In this document: positions 1-11,771 of the stretch, one piece after another
How positions within the stretch are numbered: position 1 is the stretch's first letter
How the letters are laid out: each line of letters opens with the position of its first letter
Assembly (NCBI GenBank): GCA_002189035.1
Contig: CM007990.1
Span: 2,294,001-2,358,000, forward strand
From: Utricularia gibba
Taxonomy: Eukaryota; Streptophyta; Magnoliopsida; Lamiales; Lentibulariaceae
Length of the DNA: 64,000 nt
Reading direction: 5' to 3'
The notes under the pieces: model-generated
Database searches by the model: none
Seen by the model: only the letters and a program-made list of their open reading frames with translations
Told to the model about the DNA's origin: nothing
Translations under genes and position numbers: made by a program

Positions 1-1020
1 TTTGATTGTTCCAACTCTGAAAGCTTCCACTATATCTGTATTTTACTCCTGAAAAAACTTAGGATTGTAGCACACTCAATTAGCTCACAACAAAATTTAT
101 TTACACAATTGAGTAGACTGTTCACTTACAATTACTAAATTACTTTCTTTGTCAATGAGATTTATAATGTTTGTTCAGTTTATAAATATCTTTTGATAGA
201 GAAAACCTTTATGCCGTGAAACCTTTAGAATTTCCCATCTTTCAATGGTCACACATTTAGGTATTTCCACAACTCATGCTCCCCTTGTATGATATTCTTT
301 GCTTTGGGCACCCAACTCTCATGGTTTACATTTTTTTTATCTTTGACTTGACTTTCCAAGAGTTCACTTATCCTCAAATTGTAGCAAGCTAAACATGGTT
401 AACTTTGGAATTTCTATTGAGAACCTTTTGCCATCCTCGGAAAATGATCTCATGCAAGATTTTCATGATCATTCTATACAATCTTATCCTCTCCCTCATC
501 AAATACTGATGGGAGTAGAAGCATGAGAAGTTATGAGCCAAGTGGGAGCTAGAGTACCTCGATCGGGAGGGCATGAAAAAGGATGAAGGCACCATCATGG
601 TTATGCTCTCTATAGGATCTTCCCACGCTGTTGTGGCAAGGGTAAGGTTGGGGGAACTAACAAGGTTGAGTAAAAGGAACACTGGGAGTGAAACACCTAA
701 AGAGATATCAATTTTACTCACACGTTGAGATGGTATGGAGAGAAATGCTGATGCTCATGGACTTGATAGAGGTAGACATCTAGGAATTAGAGGTCATCTT
801 AGGTCTAGACTAACTTAGTACACACCAAGTGCAGATCATATATTGTGAATGTATCCTAGTGGTATGAGACAATAATGAGAAGTGGTAGGAATACAATCTC
901 ATGAGATGAACATGGAACCATCGACCTGCTCACCCCAACGGCACCTTGGCATGTCTTATGCTGGCTCATTTAGAAGCAAACAAAGTGGGTGGTGACTTCA
1001 AATTAGATGAGATATTAAGG
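1..1020. other. No recognised gene (window edge)
   Basis: I see no convincing coding region here. Open frames are short and do not resemble a known family. The sequence is moderately AT-rich and lies just outside the first Harbinger remnant. A weak resemblance to a Harbinger end (ggccatatttgat) occurs near 1,029, about where the left end of the 1,240-4,880 element would be expected, but no matching right end was found. Confidence 0.4.
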
Positions 1021-1239
1021 GACTGTAGGCCATATTTGATAATAATTTTAGTAATATTGAGATAATTTATACTAGATAAAAATTATCCCCCCACATAAGT
1101 ATATATTATTTTTTTATAGATGATGAAATAAGACATTTTTACCCTTCTACATTTTTTTTATCTAGGTAGGGTTCCTAGTTTCTATGTGAAATGAGGATCA
1201 CCAACACAAAGAATAACAATGGTCAATTGACATTGAAAA

Positions 1240-2290
1240 TTTGAAGAAGAATATCTTCTTATTATCGCTTTCAAAGATATTATCAACAATGGATGAAAGA
1301 GTGAAAATGGTTTCAAAAATGGGTATTATGTAGCTATTCCACACATTTCATTGAAGGTCAAGACGTGGAAAAAGGAATATTACATGATCACGGACATTCT
1401 TTCACGATCAAGAATGGATTGGAATAATGTAACAAGGATGATAGAAACATTGCATGAGATATGTGATGAACTGGTATTTTCTATGAAGCTTATTACTTTT
1501 GTTAGTTTGTGATTGTTGAGGATCTATTCCACTAATTATTTGGGAATCGTTGCTGATTTGAATTGATTTAGTCATATGATTTTTGCAATAGTTTTAGAAT
1601 TTATTCTATGCTAGATGCTACATTTTTTTATATATTACTAGTTGATAAGTGTTTGTGGAATGCTATCGTGAGTGTTCAATTTTGTTTTTAGGCAATCATC
1701 AAGTGATTGAAGGGCTTGAGAAACAAGGTGTGACCCTTTTATGAAGATTGGGTCTAGAATTTTGGAACATATCGTGCAACTAGATGAGATGGAGTTGCTC
1801 ATGAGGAAGCTGCCAACTGTGCATTCACTAAAGTAGAAGGCAATAACTAGCATGCCAATATGAAAAATGAACTAGAATAACTAACAACACAAATATAAAC
1901 TTTTGTTGCAATTTCGAAAGCCGAATCATCTACTCTTAATGATGCTGCTTCTAACAAGAGTGTAGGTCACACAAGAGGAAATTTAACAACAGACAAAGAG
2001 AGGATGAGGTTATTGGAGACCTTGTGGGGGGGGGGGGATTAAAAGTAATGCATAAAGGATCGGATACTATCACTGAACTTATACAACAAAAATTAGTGGC
2101 ATGTGCTAATCCTCAATTAAAACAACAAAAATGAACATGTTACTTGCACTCATATTGATAGATAGGTAAATCAATTTTCTTCTATTCAGCTTTTGTTGAA
2201 GACACTTGCAGATGTGCAATTGTTTTTGTGCCTCTCAGATGATGAGTACAGAGCATTATCCAATGATTGTCAGGGAATATGTTTGATCAA
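1240..2290 (+). pseudogene. Myb/SANT-like protein remnant of a PIF/Harbinger element
   Basis: This is a decayed copy of the second protein that PIF/Harbinger transposons need, a Myb/SANT-like DNA-binding partner of the transposase. The clearest stretch is at about 1,345-1,475, where one frame reads a 'VKTWKKEYYMITDILSRS' type sequence. It matches the VHTWKKDYYLLVDFLSRS region of the better-preserved copy at 11,772. Near 2,193-2,280 a frame contains LFLCLSDDEYR, like the C-terminal tail of these proteins. Stops and frameshifts separate the pieces. Its transposase lies downstream on the opposite strand, the same divided layout seen in the nested elements. Confidence 0.6.
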
Positions 2291-2454
2291 TGGTACAATA
2301 GTTTTTTGGGTACCATCATGTGAATATTATTCAGTCATCTGTAACACCAGCCTATCACAACTAGGATCATCATTTGAAATGGATGCACTCTTACACTTTG
2401 TATATTGAGGACTCCTTTGAATGCTTCCATATGATAATATATATTTCGTATACA

Positions 2455-3471
2455 GGGATATTCAATAACACCAACCAGAGGGGGGACGCAAGGGGTCTTC
2501 TCTCCCAACGGGAGAAACACCGACCAGAGGGGGAAGGGAGGCCTTCATCATCAAGAACAGCACCGGAGCCCAGTCCAACACTATTTTTCCGGGCTGTAAA
2601 CAGTAGCCAGCAGGCGGAAAAACAATATCTATTTGCTTTCTGTTTTGCTGAACATTTCAAGTTTCTACATTTGACTTGTTTACAATGTTTCTGCCATTTT
2701 GGCCAACTTATATGAATGAAATCGTGTTTTATTTCCCAAGCATGAGTGGCTAGAGTCTTAGGGATGCCTTCAGGAGAAGTGGGTGGTGTGTGCTTAGGAT
2801 TGAGGATGAAATTTATGTGTATTCCTTAACTCTTGTTTCTAACAAACCATGGGTAGACCTAAGGAGGGAAACAATTAGTTTCACAACTTAGAAGCTTAGT
2901 TTAGAGGTAGACCAACAAACAAAGACGAGAGAAGTCGGTGTTAGTCCAGGGTAGAACCAGTAGAACCAGGTAGACCTAGTTGTATATACCTTGCATGCGG
3001 GTAGACCTAATTGCAATGTTGGTTATGATATTGAGGACTAGCTTAAGCCAAAAATATGATGAATGACCTGGGTAGACCTAGGTTATTCGAAGTTGTGAGT
3101 GTAGGAATATAGTAAATTAAGTTAGGAACCTTAGTATGACACCACCCGCATATCCTTAAGGCGTCCTCGTATTAGTCTGAGTCAAAACCAGTACTTGTTA
3201 CCTAAGCGTCAAGACCTGATATTGCTTACTTACCCTTTTTTTACTGAACTTGTTTACCACTGTTAGTCCGAACTTAGACTAAGACCTACTGTTATCCCGA
3301 ATTATGGATTTACTAGAACACTTAGAAAGCACAAGCTCTTCGTGATCGACCCCGACATCCATTATACAAGTTTTCTAAATTTGTATTTTGTGTAGATTAG
3401 GGACTATAAATTTATTTGATACGGATTTTCTATTTTTATTTGCTACGATATTAGGAAATTCCTGTTTATCA
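2455..3471 (+). mobile_element. LTR fragment, family B (ends ...GTTTATCA)
   Basis: From about 2,600 to 3,471 this sequence is closely similar, in the same orientation, to 61,990-62,838. The match runs from 'gaacatttcaagtttct' near 2,649 to the shared end 'GTTTATCA'. That second copy is a complete solo LTR with a target duplication, so this is the same LTR family. The 5' part is divergent or missing: a start is expected near 2,290 but cannot be recognised, and no matching target duplication was found. It sits between the Myb remnant and the transposase of the first Harbinger element. Confidence 0.65.
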
Positions 3472-3639
3472 TAGTGCCAAGAGAAACTAATCTTTAGAAA
3501 TAAAAAAGGTTCACTCTACAGCAACTTGTGCTTGCATGTTTAGATAACAAAGTTTCAATCTTGGACACAATAGTTAACAAAAAAAACAAATAGGGAATGC
3601 CTATCTATTCCTATACTCATTCCACATAATTTTTGCAAG
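3472..3639. other. Spacer between LTR fragment and transposase
   Basis: Short non-coding interval inside the first Harbinger remnant. I see no feature in it. Confidence 0.4.
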
Positions 3640-4880
3640 CTCATCATGGCATGTACACTACCTCAATAAGGTTTCAATAGTTGTTATGAACTCAACAGCC
3701 CCCACTCAGCATATTCAATAAAATTCTATGAAACTTCAGGTTGCAACGGATCATATGCCATATTCATTCCCATGAAATTGTGTAATAAAGTACTTTGGGT
3801 TTGAACTGGATAGTAGGACGCTAACTGAAGAATGGCTCACCATGCCTTAAAAATATCCCATGCTCACTCAATTACATTTCTCTCTAATGTGTATCGCATG
3901 TTAAGCAAGTCTTTCTCATTTTGAGGTGCTGAATTTCCTGTACCCTATTCTTTTAAATGATAGTGTACATTTCGATATAGAGCTGGAAAGCCATCAAATT
4001 GGTGTAGTCATTATTGCATAGATAGTAGCAACTTGCAAAAACAACATGAATCTACATAACAAAATGGTTCTCAGTCAAAAAAAATGGAAATTCACATATG
4101 GAAAAATGATTAAAAATCATACTAGCTTCATAACTAACCTCTACGCACTCGTAGACCACCAACTTCCCTCTACAAAGTGCTTTTCAGTATACGGCTATCA
4201 TCAGTCAATTCATCCCAACCAGCAAGTATGGAAATAAAATTAATTACATACAACTAAAACATTGAAGGCTATTATATCTTTTAGGGTTCAGTACTTTGCC
4301 TTATCAATATAGAACCCATCTAAAGCACCTAATAGTTACTAAGATAAATATTGCATAGCCAAAAAATGAACTACTATCTCAAAGAAAAAAAAACCTTGGT
4401 GTGGCATTAGCAATAGTGATAGGTTTCCCCTTAAGTAACACCTTATCATGTAGACATAAAACAGCTACAAGAATGGCCTTAAAGTGACACCTAATTTTAC
4501 AATTTGATCTCTTCAAGTATAACTTTTGAACTTGAATCTTCTTATGATGGGCTAAAATACCTACGAAAATACAAAATTTTTCACTGATAGTTGCATACAT
4601 AGAGTCACAAAGTACTGTGTAATCATGAAGTAGATAACACAATCATCCAAATACATCTCGATTCATCCTCAGTTGCTCCAAAGCTGTGTTGTTCATGTTG
4701 TTAACTAATTCGTGGAGATGTTCAATTTGTCTTGGAATTTTTGATGTATATGAGTATTGGCATTTATGGCTTGAACCACAAGAACATTGTTGGAGCAGCA
4801 TAGTTAGCACAATAACATGAGTGATTTCGAAATTCCTTTGCAACAAATATGCTAATGGCAATAACTAAGCATTCTCATCA
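3640..4880 (-). pseudogene. PIF/Harbinger transposase remnant (first element)
   Basis: Degenerate DDE transposase of the PIF/Harbinger superfamily. Reading the minus strand from 4,861, a frame gives the N-terminal domain, with 'SKIPRQIEHLHELVNNMN' matching 'HKIPRQVEYISWLVSDVN' in the copy at 18,292. Further on, near 4,300, GALDGFYIDKAKY corresponds to the first catalytic Asp (GAIDGTYIDATRY in the inner element). Near 4,200, DELTDDSRIL corresponds to the second Asp (SATDSRVL). Stops and frameshifts break the frame. No passenger phosphatase gene lies between it and its Myb partner, unlike the two nested elements. Confidence 0.75.
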
Positions 4881-5055
4881 ATTGAATCCATCTAAAAAAA
4901 TAGTTTTTCTACAATTAATTCATCACATATAATAATTAATGCATGAGAAACTAGGTGCTTACATGTACACATATGAGGAACAAAGCAAGCAACCAATTAT
5001 AAAAACATGTTGGATAACATATACTAAAAATTCAAACAATCGGAAAATAAAAAAA

Positions 5056-5155
5056 ATGAATACATTTGCATTCTCTCCAAATGAGTAGGACACCAATTGA
5101 ATGCAAAGATTGTGCAATTGAACAATCAAAACATGAATACATTTGCATTCTCTCC
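5056..5155. repeat. 23-bp direct repeat, 77 bp apart
   Basis: The 23-mer beginning atgaatacatttgcattctc occurs at 5,056-5,078 and again at 5,133-5,155. The second copy directly abuts the LTR family A fragment, so the pair may mark a rearrangement junction. Confidence 0.6.
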
Positions 5156-5365
5156 CTTATACTTTCTTGCAAGAAGGCATGGGAATAGCTCGATGCTGCT
5201 CCTCCTTGGACGAACGTGAAGATAAGAGATCTTGCCATCGTACCTTCATGGTCAAATTGCGTGCGTATGCCCGAGTGTTGCCAATGACCCAATGAATTTA
5301 GATACGAGGTCACTATCTATCCATTGATCCTAAGGTACGGCCTCGGACAAAACGTTGTCTCCCTC
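5156..5365 (-). mobile_element. LTR fragment, family A
   Basis: About 200 bp closely resembling 6,385-6,580 of the solo LTR downstream, in the same orientation. Shared landmarks are gccgagtgttgccaatg-like text, gatacgaggtcacta, and aaaacgttgtct. It has no LTR termini and no target duplication, so it is a fragment brought in by rearrangement or deletion. It lies within the reverse-strand Myb-like remnant. Confidence 0.7.
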
Positions 5366-5760
5366 CTACCAAATGAACATGAGTTGGTGCTTCATCTAAT
5401 GTATAGAATAGATGAATTTTTCTAGGTCCCTTGTAGATATCTTCATAGATTCCCATCAACTCCACAATGGTGAACGAATTTAGCATTTCTTTTATACAAT
5501 GTGCAACTTCATGCAGCTGCTCTTCCACTCATGACTCGTGGCTATTTGAGAAGCTATAGCTTCAATGGCAATAGATGTGTGTTGTGCAATCATGGTTATC
5601 ACTTCCATTTTTGAATAAGAAGACATTCCTCGTTTTCTCTTGGTTGTGGGCTTCATACTCAACTAACTCTCAATGGGGCTACTACCATCCATGGTTGCTG
5701 ACTTGATAAAGGACTCATATGATTTGGGACGCAACGGCGAGGGAGAAGTATTCACTGTCA
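5366..5760 (-). pseudogene. Probable Myb/SANT-like C-terminal remnant
   Basis: On the minus strand, two overlapping frames join into something like the C-terminal half of a transposon Myb/SANT-like protein. A basic stretch (TKRKRGMSSYSK) is followed by helical sequence with EVAHCIKEMLNSF and LMGIYEDIYKGPRKIHLFYTL. A frameshift near 5,525 and several stops separate the parts. It faces opposite to the Myb remnant at 1,240, so it probably belongs to a different Harbinger copy. The family assignment is tentative. Confidence 0.4.
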
Positions 5761-6042
5761 TTCATAGACTCTATCTCTATATGTTTTTAAGAAGATATTT
5801 GTTTTGAAGCTTCGATAAGCTCTATTCACTATTACCATATTTTTTCAAAAAATTTTACACCTATATTCATAAAATGAAAAACTCTTTTCTTTCAAATTCG
5901 AAGCACAAAGTTGCCTTGACCAATAAGAAACAAACACATAGCTTCAGTATAACCATATGACAATATGCATGATATATTTTTGAACACCATGTACAACTTT
6001 CAAACTATATAACAACATCCTATATTATAATAATCATCCATC
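5761..6042. other. AT-rich interval, nothing recognised
   Basis: Non-coding sequence between the Myb-like remnant and the solo LTR. I see no feature in it. Confidence 0.4.
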
Positions 6043-6047
6043 ATAAA

Positions 6048-7358
6048 TGATGCATGTCGTTTTCACAACAAATTTTAATATTTTTAAAACTCGTAAAACA
6101 CAAAAACATAGTACGGGTGTCGAATGCAGGGAGGTTTTTTTTAGTGAATGGTGAGGCTACACCAAATACAATTGTCACGATTTGTAAACGGTTTTGGAAG
6201 TAAATGTGCGAGAAACGTAAATGATGAAGCTTGAGCAAGGGGATAAGAGGGTTTTCAACAAACAACAGGAATAAACATAAGTGATGAACCTTAAATAAAG
6301 TGAATGTTCCTGGGTACGGAATCTTGTCTAGCTATGTTCGTTGCGTCTTCACTTTTCTATGATCTTCTCGAGTACTAGGTTATAAGGCACGAGAATAGCC
6401 CGATGTTGCTCTTCCTTAGACTAACGTGAGAATAAGAGGTCCTGCCAACGTACCCTCACAGCCGAATTGCACGCGTGTTCCCGAGTGTTGCCAATGGCCC
6501 AATGAGTCTAGATACGAGGTCACTACCTGTCCATTGATCTTGAGGTATGGCCAAAGACAAAACGTTGTCTTCCTCCTGCCAAAAGGGCATGAGTTTACGC
6601 TCTCCATCTTGCTCCTCTCCAAAACTCGTGGGTAGTGATTAGTTAACCATGAATCTTGAATAAAGAGACTGTTACAGAAAGACTGTAACATAGTCGCATG
6701 AAAACATACAAAACCCGTTCAGATTCAAGAAGAGTTGAAGATAAGCTAACGAAACATAGATCTAGGAGTATTCCAACCCTGAAACAGAAGTTTCTAGCTG
6801 CGAACGATCATACAAACTAAAGGAAACGAAAACAAGGTTCTCGAGAGAAGTTGAAGAAAAATCCTCCAGAGAGAGAAACAAAAGTCTAAAACTAAACTAA
6901 CTACTCTCTATCCAACGTTTGAACAAAACTAAACTTCAATGAGAGTCTAAGCTTTCATATCCCCTTGGTTCTATTTTGAATTGGTGTGACTTGCAAGCAA
7001 ACATCTGCTCTGACACTAGTACGCTAATGATATTGCCTGTTAGAGACTCCCGTGTTCTGCACATCAAGGCTCATGATTAGGCATATGCAGTCTTCCGGAA
7101 ATCAAGGGAATGCCAGCTTGGGAAGATCCAATTTGTCGTCATTTGCTGCCCTCTTTCTCTCACTTCCTGCCATGTGTGCACCTCTAGAAAAACTCAATTA
7201 AAACTAGCAAAATTATTAGATAAAATATAAGATTTAGGATAATTACCCTAAACTAGATAAAAAGCTAAATCTCATATTATAAACTCCTAATTAAACATTT
7301 CTAATCACAATTAAGCATAAAAACAACCTAAGAAATAGTGATAAATTGACACTTAACA
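6048..7358 (-). mobile_element. Solo LTR, family A, TSD ATAAA
   Basis: Read on the minus strand it begins TGTTAAGTGTCA and ends CGACATGCATCA, matching both ends of the solo LTR at 8,674-9,966 (TGCTAAGTGTCA ... CGACACGCAACA). It is flanked by a perfect 5-bp duplication, ATAAA at 6,043-6,047 and 7,359-7,363. Its length is 1,311 bp against 1,293 bp for the other copy. No gag or pol sequence adjoins it, so it is a solo LTR left by LTR-LTR recombination. Confidence 0.85.
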
Positions 7359-7363
7359 ATAAA

Positions 7364-7919
7364 CTACCATATAATGCAAACAACTTTCAAACTTACAATA
7401 ATAATAATATAACAACACACAATCACAACATATAATAGTTAAAAATAATAGGACATAGCCACCACAAATCACAAAATACAATTTCAACATACACTATATC
7501 TTTTTAAATCTGCAATCTAACCTTACTAATTTCATCTCGTAGTTCGGGAATAGCATCAATCATATTGGTTATTTTATTCCATCCATTTCCACTTCTATTT
7601 AGCATCAATCATATTGGTTTTTCGACCTTCAACTTTCGAGTTTATGTAAGGAGTTTCACGTAGATTCATCATAGGAATCAATTCTCTTAAATATTTCATC
7701 AAAACTACATAAAACTCAGGTTTCAATCCATATGTTGTTTTTCAGCTTTTTTTTTATGCATTTCTTCAAGGCAATGATGAACCCAGGTTTATCCAACACC
7801 CAATACACCAATTGTATTGGTGGATAACTCATTTTTGTCATTTTGACTAACTCATTTTAGATTGCCCATGTTTATCCATCACCCAATACACCAATTGTTA
7901 AAGAGTAGAGCCAAATCCT
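7364..7919. other. Non-coding, short direct repeats
   Basis: No gene. Two local duplications are visible. 'agcatcaatcatattggtt' occurs near 7,550 and again near 7,602. A ~30-bp sequence containing 'cacccaatacaccaattgt' occurs near 7,797 and again near 7,880. The outer Harbinger element begins just downstream. Confidence 0.5.
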
Positions 7920-8340
7920 TAAGGGCACATTTGGTTGGTGGATAACATCTAAACCCAGGTTAAGTTTATTTGGATTTAAATAAATAAATTTTATGAGTTT
8001 AGAAGATTATTTGTGTTTTGTTGATGGACTTAATTTATTTGGGTTTAAGATGAAAAGATGTTTGGAACGTGAGTATAAAATTAGATATATGATGAATTTA
8101 TTTATGAAATTACTTATATACCTCTTTCCGAAAATTCCCACCCCTTTGTATAACAATTCGTTTTCCTGCTTTCCCATTGACACCATCTTTGGGAGGCGGG
8201 CTGCTGCATCATTCCTTGTGTGTTGTTTTCCACTTGAAATCCATTGATTTGAGAATCGATTTTAGGGTTTACTTGTTGTTTGTTGTCGCTGGTTTTGCTT
8301 TGTTCTTCTTGCTTCATTTCCTCCAATGTAAACTACAGGT

Positions 8341-8560
8341 ATGCATAGCCCAAATATCGTCTAAGACTCCACTAAAAAAACAAAACGGGCCTGGAAGCTA
8401 GATAAGGAGAAGGACTTGTTGTATGCTCTAAGGCAAATAGTGAAAAAAGACTGGAAACTGGGTGCTTCTACAATAGTTTTTTAAAGTTAGGACAAAGTTA
8501 GAATATTATGGTTCAAGCAATATCCTGAAAAATTAAAGCAACATGGTCTATGAAGCAATA
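8341..8560 (+). pseudogene. Myb/SANT-like remnant of outer Harbinger
   Basis: Starting at the ATG at 8,341 the frame reads MHSPNIV, a stop, then KKTKRAWKLDKEKDLLYAL. This aligns with MHSPIVV...KKTKRAWKPDEEKDLLHAL of the inner element at 11,772. The remainder of the Myb protein is missing: after about 8,560 the sequence passes straight into the passenger phosphatase gene. The outer element has therefore lost roughly 0.7 kb relative to the inner one. Confidence 0.75.
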
Positions 8561-8565
8561 ACATT

Positions 8566-11326
8566 ATAGTGCTTCCACAACGGGTGATCCTCATTTATCA
8601 AACGTTGATCTACTCGTTAGCGATTGAAGAATTTGGGAACATCCATCAGGTCAAAGAGCGCTTCTGAGAACATGCTAAGTGTCATTTTCTAGTTATTTAT
8701 TAGGTATTATTAGGTATTAACCTAGTGCTAAGTCGCCCAATTAGGAGTCTTATTATTAAGTATTTGATTTTTACTAGGAAATCCCTATTTTCCTATTTTG
8801 TATATATTTTCTGTCTTTTTTCTCACACTTTGACCGAGACATGTCAGGAGACTGTCATGGAGTGTTGCAGGAGTATTGCAGGTGTTCAGACTTTGAGTTT
8901 TCGTGCCTTGTACGCGAGTTGGAACGATTGTGGGCGGAAGACTGACACTAGTCAAGGCCTCTGACTTACGGCATGTCAGAGTCTGCAGCAATGATTGGGC
9001 GCAAACTTGCACGCAAAGAAAAGCTACTGGCGCACGCAAGACAGAAGGAATGATGGGAAGGGGACCTAAAGGAGTTAATGCACGTGGGGAGTCATATAAA
9101 AGCCACTTGGACCACTTAGTTTCGGACTTTTTGCCATTTCCTTTCTAAACTTAGAACTTTCAAGTTCTTCCTCCCCTCAAGGAGGAAGAACACTTAGCTT
9201 CCTTTTCGTTTTTATTTCCATAGCCCTTTGTGGCTAAAACCCTTTAGTTTCTGGGAGAAGATGAAGTTTCCTTCCAAGTCTTGAGCAATACACTTGGTTC
9301 TTCGCTAAATTCAATTCGGATTCTGCATACTTCCACTTGCTTTGTTGCAGTCTTTCTATAACGACTCTTAGTCAAGGTCCATGAGTAGTTGGCCACTCAT
9401 CGCGGATTTTGTCGAAGATCAAGGTGAAGAGCACCAACTCCAACCTTGCTGGTTCGAGGGAAGTAGCGGATTGTTTGTGGCCTAGGTACCGCGACAGTGG
9501 ACAGGTTGTGACCTTGGACCTGCCACTGGCCATTGGCAACAGCTGGGCACACACACACAATTCGGTTTTGAAGGCAATCGAAGACAATCCTCTTGTCTTC
9601 CTAATCGTCCAAGGGGAATCACATGAGGCTATTCCCGTGCCTCCTTGTCAATCAGAGTGTAAGGGAGAGTAGGCTATTCCTTGCTCCTATAACCAGCTAT
9701 TCGGAAGAAATCAGTGAAAAACGAGGCAAGGATGGACAAAGGAAGGAGATGTAATCTTATTCCTAGGTACTGCGTACCGTAGTCAAGGCCCATCACTTAG
9801 GTTGTAATCTTAAAAACCCTCTTTTACAAAACCGTGACATTTTGCAGAGGTTTCTTACAAAACACTTTTCACGAAAAACAACTCCCTGTGATCGATTCTC
9901 GTACTGCGCTTTCTGGTTTTTTACGTTTTAAATATTTAAAATTTGTTGAGGAAACGACACGCAACAGAACATCTTGATATCACCCCTCGAACTAAGGAAC
10001 AATTGTTGACCGAGATTTACTTGTAGGTGGTTGGGAATATAGTGTTCTTGGGCTGTCCAATGAAAGTATATCATCACCAAAATGTGATGGAGTGGCACAA
10101 GAGATTGGTGAGATACTCACCGGGTTGTGTAGTGACTTGTATAGTGCATCATCAATGAGTAATGCATTAAGATAATGATATTTGCCCTTAAACTCTGTAT
10201 TGGAACCCCAAATATGACTCAACATCTTCAACTTAATAGTGTTGTTCCTGTTGTTATGCACGGGATAACCAATGTTATATGTGTTGGATCCATCTCATTG
10301 GAAGACAAGCTTGCCAACAGCCTTAGGTCCTAATAACCACTCGATGATGTCGGCAACTGTTCCTTGAAACATGTTACCCAAAAAATGAAACAACAGCATC
10401 ATGCATCCCCGTCGCATAATCATTGTACAGACTTACCATCCTCTTGAAGATCAAATCGCGATGTCAAAAGTGTTCCATGCAAAATTGTATCAACTTTCAT
10501 GCTCTTGGTTGAAGATACACTACAAAACAACACAACTGAAACATGTTAATATTAAATTGATATCAAATTTGAGACAACTATATGGGGATGGTTGGCAAGG
10601 GTTGAATAAAGTACATTACCATTTCATCCATAAATGATGTCATCCGGTCTTGAAGTTCCCCACCTGATATCCCAAGGATACAAAATGTACGTGAGTATGC
10701 TATTTATATCAAATATTAATAACTTTTGTGGGGGGAGGGGGTGCTTCGGTCACAATTGGCTTTGGTGCATTAATGTTGCCATTTCGATGAACACTTTCAC
10801 CCTCTTCATGGATTACATCCTTTGCATCCTTGTTCGGTGACTTACATTGTCTACGATGCCAAGGGGTTCCACACCACATATGTTGTGTTCGAGGTACATT
10901 TATGAAAGATGGCAAGATGTCCTCAAGTGACTTCATTCTTCTAGAGAACAAATTCAAAAAAAAAAAAATTTCTCTACGCTTTAGCAAAACCTCCAAACCT
11001 ACAACAACAAGATAAAACAACATGCACGCACACAAATTAAGAATAATAAAGCACGTACATGTGATTACTTGATGGCTTTCCAACATTCTTTGGCACTATC
11101 ATTCTTATTGGCCATTCTAGATTATTTATTGGGCACACCCATATGAAATTAGTCCACCAATCATCATATGCGCTTCTAATGTTTGTGACGAGAACCACAC
11201 CCAGTTTACCATATAGAGAATAGTGGGAGCTTCCCTTGAGTTGCATGCATATGAAGACTGCAAAGAGGACTTGCATTTCCGGAGGTATATCCTCCTCTTG
11301 GTAGAATTGAAAAAATGTAAGAATAT
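8566..11326 (-). pseudogene. Outer passenger gene: FCP1/NIF-like phosphatase, broken
   Basis: Minus-strand remnant of the same passenger gene found in the inner element. Near 10,110-10,160 a frame reads LLIDDALYKSLHNP, equivalent to LLIDDAPYKSLHNP of the inner copy. Near 10,690-10,735, LLIFDINSIL corresponds to LLILDVNGIL, the HAD motif I region. Near 10,850-10,910, 'SLEDILPSFINVPRTQHMWC' parallels 'SLEDVLRPFVNAPRTQHLWC'. Its C-terminal end is cut by the solo LTR at 8,674-9,966. Its N-terminal part was separated by insertion of the inner Harbinger element and resumes at 18,770-19,020. It is non-functional. Confidence 0.7.
8674..9966 (+). mobile_element. Solo LTR, family A, TSD GAACA
   Basis: Begins TGCTAAGTGTCA and ends GACACGCAACA, with a perfect 5-bp duplication GAACA at 8,669-8,673 and 9,967-9,971. 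The flanks rejoin cleanly within the 3' part of the outer element's passenger phosphatase gene, so it inserted into that gene. A TATA-like 'catataaaag' lies near 9,093 and may be the LTR promoter. No internal retrotransposon sequence remains. A truncated relative occurs at 14,079-14,880. Confidence 0.9.
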
Positions 11327-11375
11327 GGCCACGTTTGGTTGATGGATTTGGCCTACACCCAGATTTAGTTTATTT

Positions 11376-11494
11376 GGGTTTAGGTAACCTGGTTTTGTGG
11401 CTTTAGGGGGTGTAAATCGTGTTTGGTTGATGGGTTTATATTATTTGGGTTTACATGAACTCACATTTGGTAGGTGGGTATGAAATTGGGTTTA
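11376..11494 (+). repeat. Subterminal GGGTTTA motifs, left end
   Basis: GGGTTTA occurs four times within about 120 bp: 11,376, 11,432, 11,447 and 11,488. The right end has the same heptamer at 18,583, 18,617 and 18,670, and its complement TAAACCC at 18,626 and 18,721. Repeated subterminal motifs commonly act as protein-binding sites in DNA transposons. That these bind the element's Myb/SANT protein is inference. Confidence 0.6.
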
Positions 11495-11771
11495 TGTATA
11501 ATTTTCATGGGAATTACCAATATAGTCCTCCCCAACAATACTATTCCTCTTTATTACTGTTTGTTTTGCCTTTCGTCCACCGAATTTCACACTCGGTTGT
11601 CGCAGTGCTGCCGCTCGACGAGATCTCTCGATTTCACAAGTAATTGAGAGTGAAGAGCCATGGGTTAAGTCCATATTGTATACTCCCTTCGTTGCGCAGA
11701 GTTTGTCGTTTGAAATTCGTTGAATTTTGAGTGAATTAACGGTTTACTTGTTGTAAGTGCGCGGTGTAGGT

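Noticed and set aside
2027-2037. G11 run near 2,030
   Set aside because: A plain homopolymer without paired arms or repeats nearby; not informative.
9372-9672. Overlapping open frames on both strands near 9,400-9,670
   Set aside because: They lie entirely within the solo LTR at 8,674-9,966, and their counterparts in other LTR copies are not kept open.
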